7,128 nt of DNA from Planctomycetaceae bacterium (GTDB lineage Bacteria; Planctomycetota; Planctomycetia; Isosphaerales; Isosphaeraceae), in NCBI GenBank assembly GCA_019232645.1, contig JAFANO010000632.1, forward strand, positions 1 through 7,128, in the 5' to 3' direction. The first letter of the stretch is position 1, and every line of letters begins with the position of its first letter. Below the pieces are notes generated by a model. That model did no database searches. It saw only the letters and a list, made by a program, of their open reading frames with translations, and had not been told where the DNA came from. Both the position numbers and the translations under genes were made by a program. Positions 4,173 to 7,128 of this stretch are shown here, piece by piece.

Positions 4173-6737
4173 TCAACGCCTCCGCCCGCCCTTGGCCTCG
4201 GGCTTGGCGGTCAGCGGGTCCTCGGGCCAGGCGTGCTTGGGGTAGCGGGCACGCAGGTCCTTGCGAACCTGGAAGTAGGTGGTCGCCCAGAAGCTCCGCA
4301 GGTCGTCGGTGATCTGGACGGGGCGGAAGTTCGGACCCAGGAGATGCAGGACCACCGCGACACGTCCCCCCGCGACCCGGGGCGTGTCGGTCCAGCCGAA
4401 GAGTTCCTGGAGCCGTACGGCCAGCACGGGGGGCCGGTCGGGCTCATAGGAGAGGCGGATCCGATTGCCGCTGGGGACCGTCAGCGACTCGGGGGCCTGT
4501 TCGTCGAGGATCCGGTTCTGGGCGTGCGTGAGCCTCGATTTCAACCCGGGCACCAGCGCCACCCGCCTGACCTCCTCGAGCGAGCGTTTGCCGGCGCAGA
4601 CCTCTCGCATCAACTCGCCCAGGGCCTCGGGGCCGAACTCGGGCCATTCCAGCTCGGGCATCGCGCGGCGCAGGAATGCCAAGCGGGCCAACCACGTCGC
4701 GGCGGCCTCGTCCTCCTGGATCAGGGTCGTCGCGCGGTCGCGCAACGCCTCGGCCAGCGTCCTCGATGCTTCGTCCGCACTGACGGCCGCGTTGCGGTCC
4801 TCGCGCAGGGCGAGGTCGCGATACCAGAGCGTGCTGACGCCGACCACCCGCTGGCGCTCGGCATCGAACCGGAGCGAGCGCTCGCGCCGGATCGCCTCGG
4901 GGAAGAGTTCCTCGAGCCATTCGAGACGGACGGCGCTGGCGATCCGGACCCGGGCCTCGAGCCTGCCACCCCGGCGATCCTCGCGCGGGTCGAGCGCCAC
5001 GAAGAACTCGGAGTCGCGGACGACCGACTCGGGCGCCACTCGGACGCCGCGCCCGCCGACCATGACCCCGGTCGCCTCGTCCCCCCGCCTCCTGGCCACG
5101 CGATCGGGGTAGGCGAGCAGGACCCAGCGGAGCATCAGCTCCTCGTCGGGCTCGCCGGGCACCATCGCGCCTGCGCCGGGGAGCCGCCGGCTGATCCGGA
5201 TCAGCTCATCACGGACCTTGGCCACACGCCGGGCCGCGCCGGGGTCGATACCCCGCCCCCGCAGCCGGGGGGCGAAGCGCTCACGCTCCGCCTCGCCCAG
5301 CAGGTCGAGACGTCCGAGGAGGTCGGACGCGCCCCGCCCCGAAGGGGGCGACCGACCGTCCGACTCCCCGATCAGGGCGATGTCCTTCTCGGAGAGCAAG
5401 GCCGCCAGCGCGGCGCCCTGGTGCAGGAAGCCCTCGGCGGCGGCGGCGATCAGCAGGCGGCCGAGCCGGGGGTGGACCGGCAGCGCGAGCAGTTGAATGC
5501 CCAGCGGCGTGAGCCGGCCCCCCCGCGGATCGAGGGCGCCGAGCATCGTGAGCAGCCGCTCGGCCGCGTCGAGGTGTTCCTCCGGAGGCGGCTCGAACCA
5601 GGTGAACCGACCGGCATCGGACAGGCCCCAGGCGTGCAGCGCCAGGACGGTGGCGCCCAGGTCGACGCGATGGACCTCGGGCAGGTCGGCCTCGGCCAGG
5701 CCGCGCTGCTCGCGCTCCGACCAGAGCCGCAGGCAACGCCCCGGACCCGTCCGGCCCGCTCGGCCCGCGCGCTGCGTCGCCGAAGCACGGCTGATCCGGC
5801 CCAGTTCCAGGCGGTCGAGGCCGCGCTGGGGGTCGACGCTGGCGAAACGGGCCAGGCCGCTGTCGATGACCGTCTTGACACCGTCGATCGTCAACGACGT
5901 CTCGGCGATGTTCGTCGCCAGGATGACCTTGCGGCGATCGCTCGGGCGCAGGGGGCGCTGCTGGTCCTCGGCGGAGAGCGCCCCATGCAGGGGAAGGACG
6001 AGCAAGTCGTCGCGCCGGGCCAGCGGCTCGAGCCGCGCGGCGGCGCGGCGGATCTCCTCGGCCCCGGGCAGGAAGACGAGGATGTCGCCGGGGTCGTCCG
6101 GGCCCGCCAGGGCCTCCTCCACCGCCGCGACGATCGCCTGGGGAGCGGCCGGTCGAGTCGTCGGACGATAGGCGACCTCGACCGGGAACGCCCGCCCTTC
6201 GACGCTCAGCACCGGGCAGTCGCCCAGGAACCGCGCCACCGGCCCGGCATCCATCGTGGCCGACATGACCACCAGGATCAGGTCGTCGCGGACCGTCTCC
6301 CGGACCTCGCGCAGCAAGGCCAGGGCCAGGTCGGTGTGTAGGCTCCGCTCGTGGAACTCGTCGAGCACCACCGCGCCGACGCCTTCGAGGAATGGGTCTC
6401 CGACGAGCTGGCGGTTGAGGATGCCTTCGGTCGCGACCCGGAGTCGCGTCCTCGGGCCGATCCGGCGCTCGAAACGGATCTGATATCCCACCTCTTCCCC
6501 CACCCTCCAGCCGTTCTCCTCGGCGATCCGCTCCGCCGAGGCCCGGGTCGCCACCCGCCTCGGCTGGAGCAAGACCAGAGCGGGATGCTCGGTGGAGAGC
6601 AGGCCCCCCGTGACGATCGCCGCCGGGATGCGCGTCGTCTTGCCCGCCCCCGGCGGCGCGACCAGGACCAGGCGTCGATGCTCCCGGAGACTCGCGAGGA
6701 TTTCGGGGATTTTGGGGTCGATCGGCAGGGGGATCAT
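4173..6737 (-). CDS. hrpB: ATP-dependent DEAH-box helicase HrpB
   Basis: The product is 854 residues, full length for HrpB (usually about 800-850) and cytosolic. All superfamily-2 motifs are present in order: APPGAGKTT (27-35, Walker A), QPRRVATRASAERIA (58-72), TEGIL (103-107), DEFHERS (126-132, the HrpB form of DEAH), MSATMD (158-163), ILVFLPGAEEI (219-229), TNIAETSLTIDGVKTVIDSG (275-294) and QRAGRAGRTGPG (322-333). A helicase-associated domain follows. The C-terminus has the HrpB-specific region, ending in FRPVQITDDL and RYPKHAWPEDP near residue 831. Family members hydrolyse ATP or other NTPs and are assumed to unwind RNA; the physiological substrate is poorly known. I chose the ATG at 6737 because MIPLPIDPKIPEIL aligns with the usual HrpB beginning and GAGGTG precedes it, though by 11 bases. 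An ATG at 6764 would add nine residues (MASRGVGGR). No truncation or missing motif is visible. Confidence 0.95.
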   Translation of the reverse strand: MIPLPIDPKIPEILASLREHRRLVLVAPPGAGKTTRIPAAIVTGGLLSTEHPALVLLQPRRVATRASAERIAEENGWRVGEEVGYQIRFERRIGPRTRLRVATEGILNRQLVGDPFLEGVGAVVLDEFHERSLHTDLALALLREVRETVRDDLILVVMSATMDAGPVARFLGDCPVLSVEGRAFPVEVAYRPTTRPAAPQAIVAAVEEALAGPDDPGDILVFLPGAEEIRRAAARLEPLARRDDLLVLPLHGALSAEDQQRPLRPSDRRKVILATNIAETSLTIDGVKTVIDSGLARFASVDPQRGLDRLELGRISRASATQRAGRAGRTGPGRCLRLWSEREQRGLAEADLPEVHRVDLGATVLALHAWGLSDAGRFTWFEPPPEEHLDAAERLLTMLGALDPRGGRLTPLGIQLLALPVHPRLGRLLIAAAAEGFLHQGAALAALLSEKDIALIGESDGRSPPSGRGASDLLGRLDLLGEAERERFAPRLRGRGIDPGAARRVAKVRDELIRISRRLPGAGAMVPGEPDEELMLRWVLLAYPDRVARRRGDEATGVMVGGRGVRVAPESVVRDSEFFVALDPREDRRGGRLEARVRIASAVRLEWLEELFPEAIRRERSLRFDAERQRVVGVSTLWYRDLALREDRNAAVSADEASRTLAEALRDRATTLIQEDEAAATWLARLAFLRRAMPELEWPEFGPEALGELMREVCAGKRSLEEVRRVALVPGLKSRLTHAQNRILDEQAPESLTVPSGNRIRLSYEPDRPPVLAVRLQELFGWTDTPRVAGGRVAVVLHLLGPNFRPVQITDDLRSFWATTYFQVRKDLRARYPKHAWPEDPLTAKPEAKGGRRR

Positions 6738-6984
6738 GCGTCCGCCAACACCTCGAGAGGCCATGCCATATCAAGGCCACAGGTCCTCTCATCCGGATCC
6801 CAGAAAGCTCGTGCGCCCGGCCCGCTGATTTGAAATCTGAGATCTCGCTCATTGAAATCCTAACAGAGTCGCGCAGTCGTGTAAGGGAGTCACCTCCCAC
6901 CTCAAGCATCAATGGATGGTGGGTAATGCCCAATTGACGCGACTACGGGACTCCCTTCGCTGCGATTCGCGAGCCTGGAGCTGA
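6738..6984. other. Intergenic region upstream of hrpB
   Basis: About 247 bases between the stop of the right-edge gene and hrpB, both on the - strand. It is less GC-rich than the genes around it near 6830-6865, where TTGAAATC occurs twice (6829-6836 and 6852-6859). The hrpB promoter is probably in this part, but no standard boxes are clear. The section 6883-6957 contains the inverted repeat listed separately. Confidence 0.45.
6883..6957. repeat. Inverted repeat with nested hairpin, possible terminator or structured RNA
   Basis: AAGGGAGTC (6883-6891) and GACTCCCTT (6949-6957) are perfect nine-base inverted copies. Inside them CCCACC (6896-6901) pairs with GGTGGG (6918-6923), and CATC (6907-6910) can pair with GATG in the loop. 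A second pair, AGTCGCG (6868-6874) and CGCGACT (6938-6944), crosses the outer one, giving an alternative or pseudoknot-like fold. It lies after the stop of the right-edge gene in the direction of transcription. There is no T-tract. Confidence 0.35.
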
Positions 6985-7128
6985 TCACTTCGTGGGGGGA
7001 GTGCCACCGGAACCGGCGGCATTGGTAGTCCCTCCGGAGGTGTGGGTCGTCACGGTCTTGGCCGGACTGCTGGCGACGGGTGTTGACGTGGTTTTGTGGA
7101 CAGAACTGTGGGTCGCGAGACTCTTCGA
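6985..7128 (-). CDS. C-terminal Ser/Thr/Pro-rich tail of an unidentified protein (partial)
   Basis: Forty-seven sense codons end at TGA 6985-6987; the start lies beyond the right edge. The tail is rich in Thr, Ser, Pro and Gly (TSTPVASSPAKTVTTHTSGG in the middle, GGTPPTK at the end), with about 72% G or C in third positions. Such disordered tails are common on secreted, surface or kinase-type proteins of planctomycetes, but nothing here shows which. The gene would be co-oriented with hrpB and about 250 bases upstream of it. The opposite strand is also open from 6938 to the edge, and because the two frames share third-position bases, codon bias cannot decide between them. I prefer the - strand because it ends naturally and lacks the Val/Trp-rich look of an antisense frame. 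Confidence 0.45.
   Translation of the reverse strand, partial: SKSLATHSSVHKTTSTPVASSPAKTVTTHTSGGTTNAAGSGGTPPTK

Noticed and set aside
4233..6341. 702-residue open frame on the + strand across hrpB
   Set aside because: It lies antisense to a helicase with every motif intact; long antisense frames are expected in GC-rich genes and its translation has no motif.
6938..7128. + strand open frame at the right edge with a hydrophobic Val/Leu/Trp stretch
   Set aside because: No ATG start, Trp/Val-rich as expected for the complement of a Thr/Ser-rich tail; kept only as an alternative to the - strand call.
1..7128. tRNA, rRNA or riboswitch genes
   Set aside because: I saw no cloverleaf with a TTCGA-type arm, no rRNA segments and no known riboswitch core in any intergenic stretch.

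Overview
The window is very GC-rich, with GC-biased third codon positions. It suggests a planctomycete, probably of the Isosphaeraceae/Gemmata type. The clue is an alanine-rich protein whose N-terminus (LPLRAIVAFAVRCARRV) and C-terminus (GPLGPLWPGGTP) look to me like a paralogous family common in those genomes. This placement rests on memory and composition, not on a search.

Layout. On the + strand at the left edge, the last 47 codons of an unidentified protein overlap (ATGA) the start of a GNAT acetyltransferase of the BioF2/CelD-like type, so these two form an operon. Everything else that is intact lies on the - strand. In + coordinate order these are the alanine-rich protein (1293-1961), a stand-alone HPr-like phosphocarrier (2368-2703), a small DUF2905 membrane protein (3879-4076), the DEAH-box helicase HrpB (4173-6737) and a Ser/Thr-rich C-terminal tail running off the right edge (6985-7128).

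The stretch from about 2704 to 3880 is a scar-like region. It holds roughly 500 bases without a convincing gene, an AT-rich island (3211-3300), a very GC-rich block with one 39-codon reading frame (3518-3637), and the last 57 codons of an IS630-family transposase on the + strand (to 3855). The transposase remnant abuts the 3' end of the DUF2905 gene. That gene carries an apparent +1 frameshift: its missing second membrane helix can be read in the next frame, up to a TA dinucleotide that could be the insertion site of the IS element.

The genes do not form one pathway. The left pair fits surface-polysaccharide or envelope work, HPr is a phosphotransfer regulator without a visible Enzyme I partner, and HrpB is an RNA-helicase-family housekeeping or accessory enzyme. 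I see no clear new multi-gene system. The most informative oddity is the broken DUF2905/IS630 junction.
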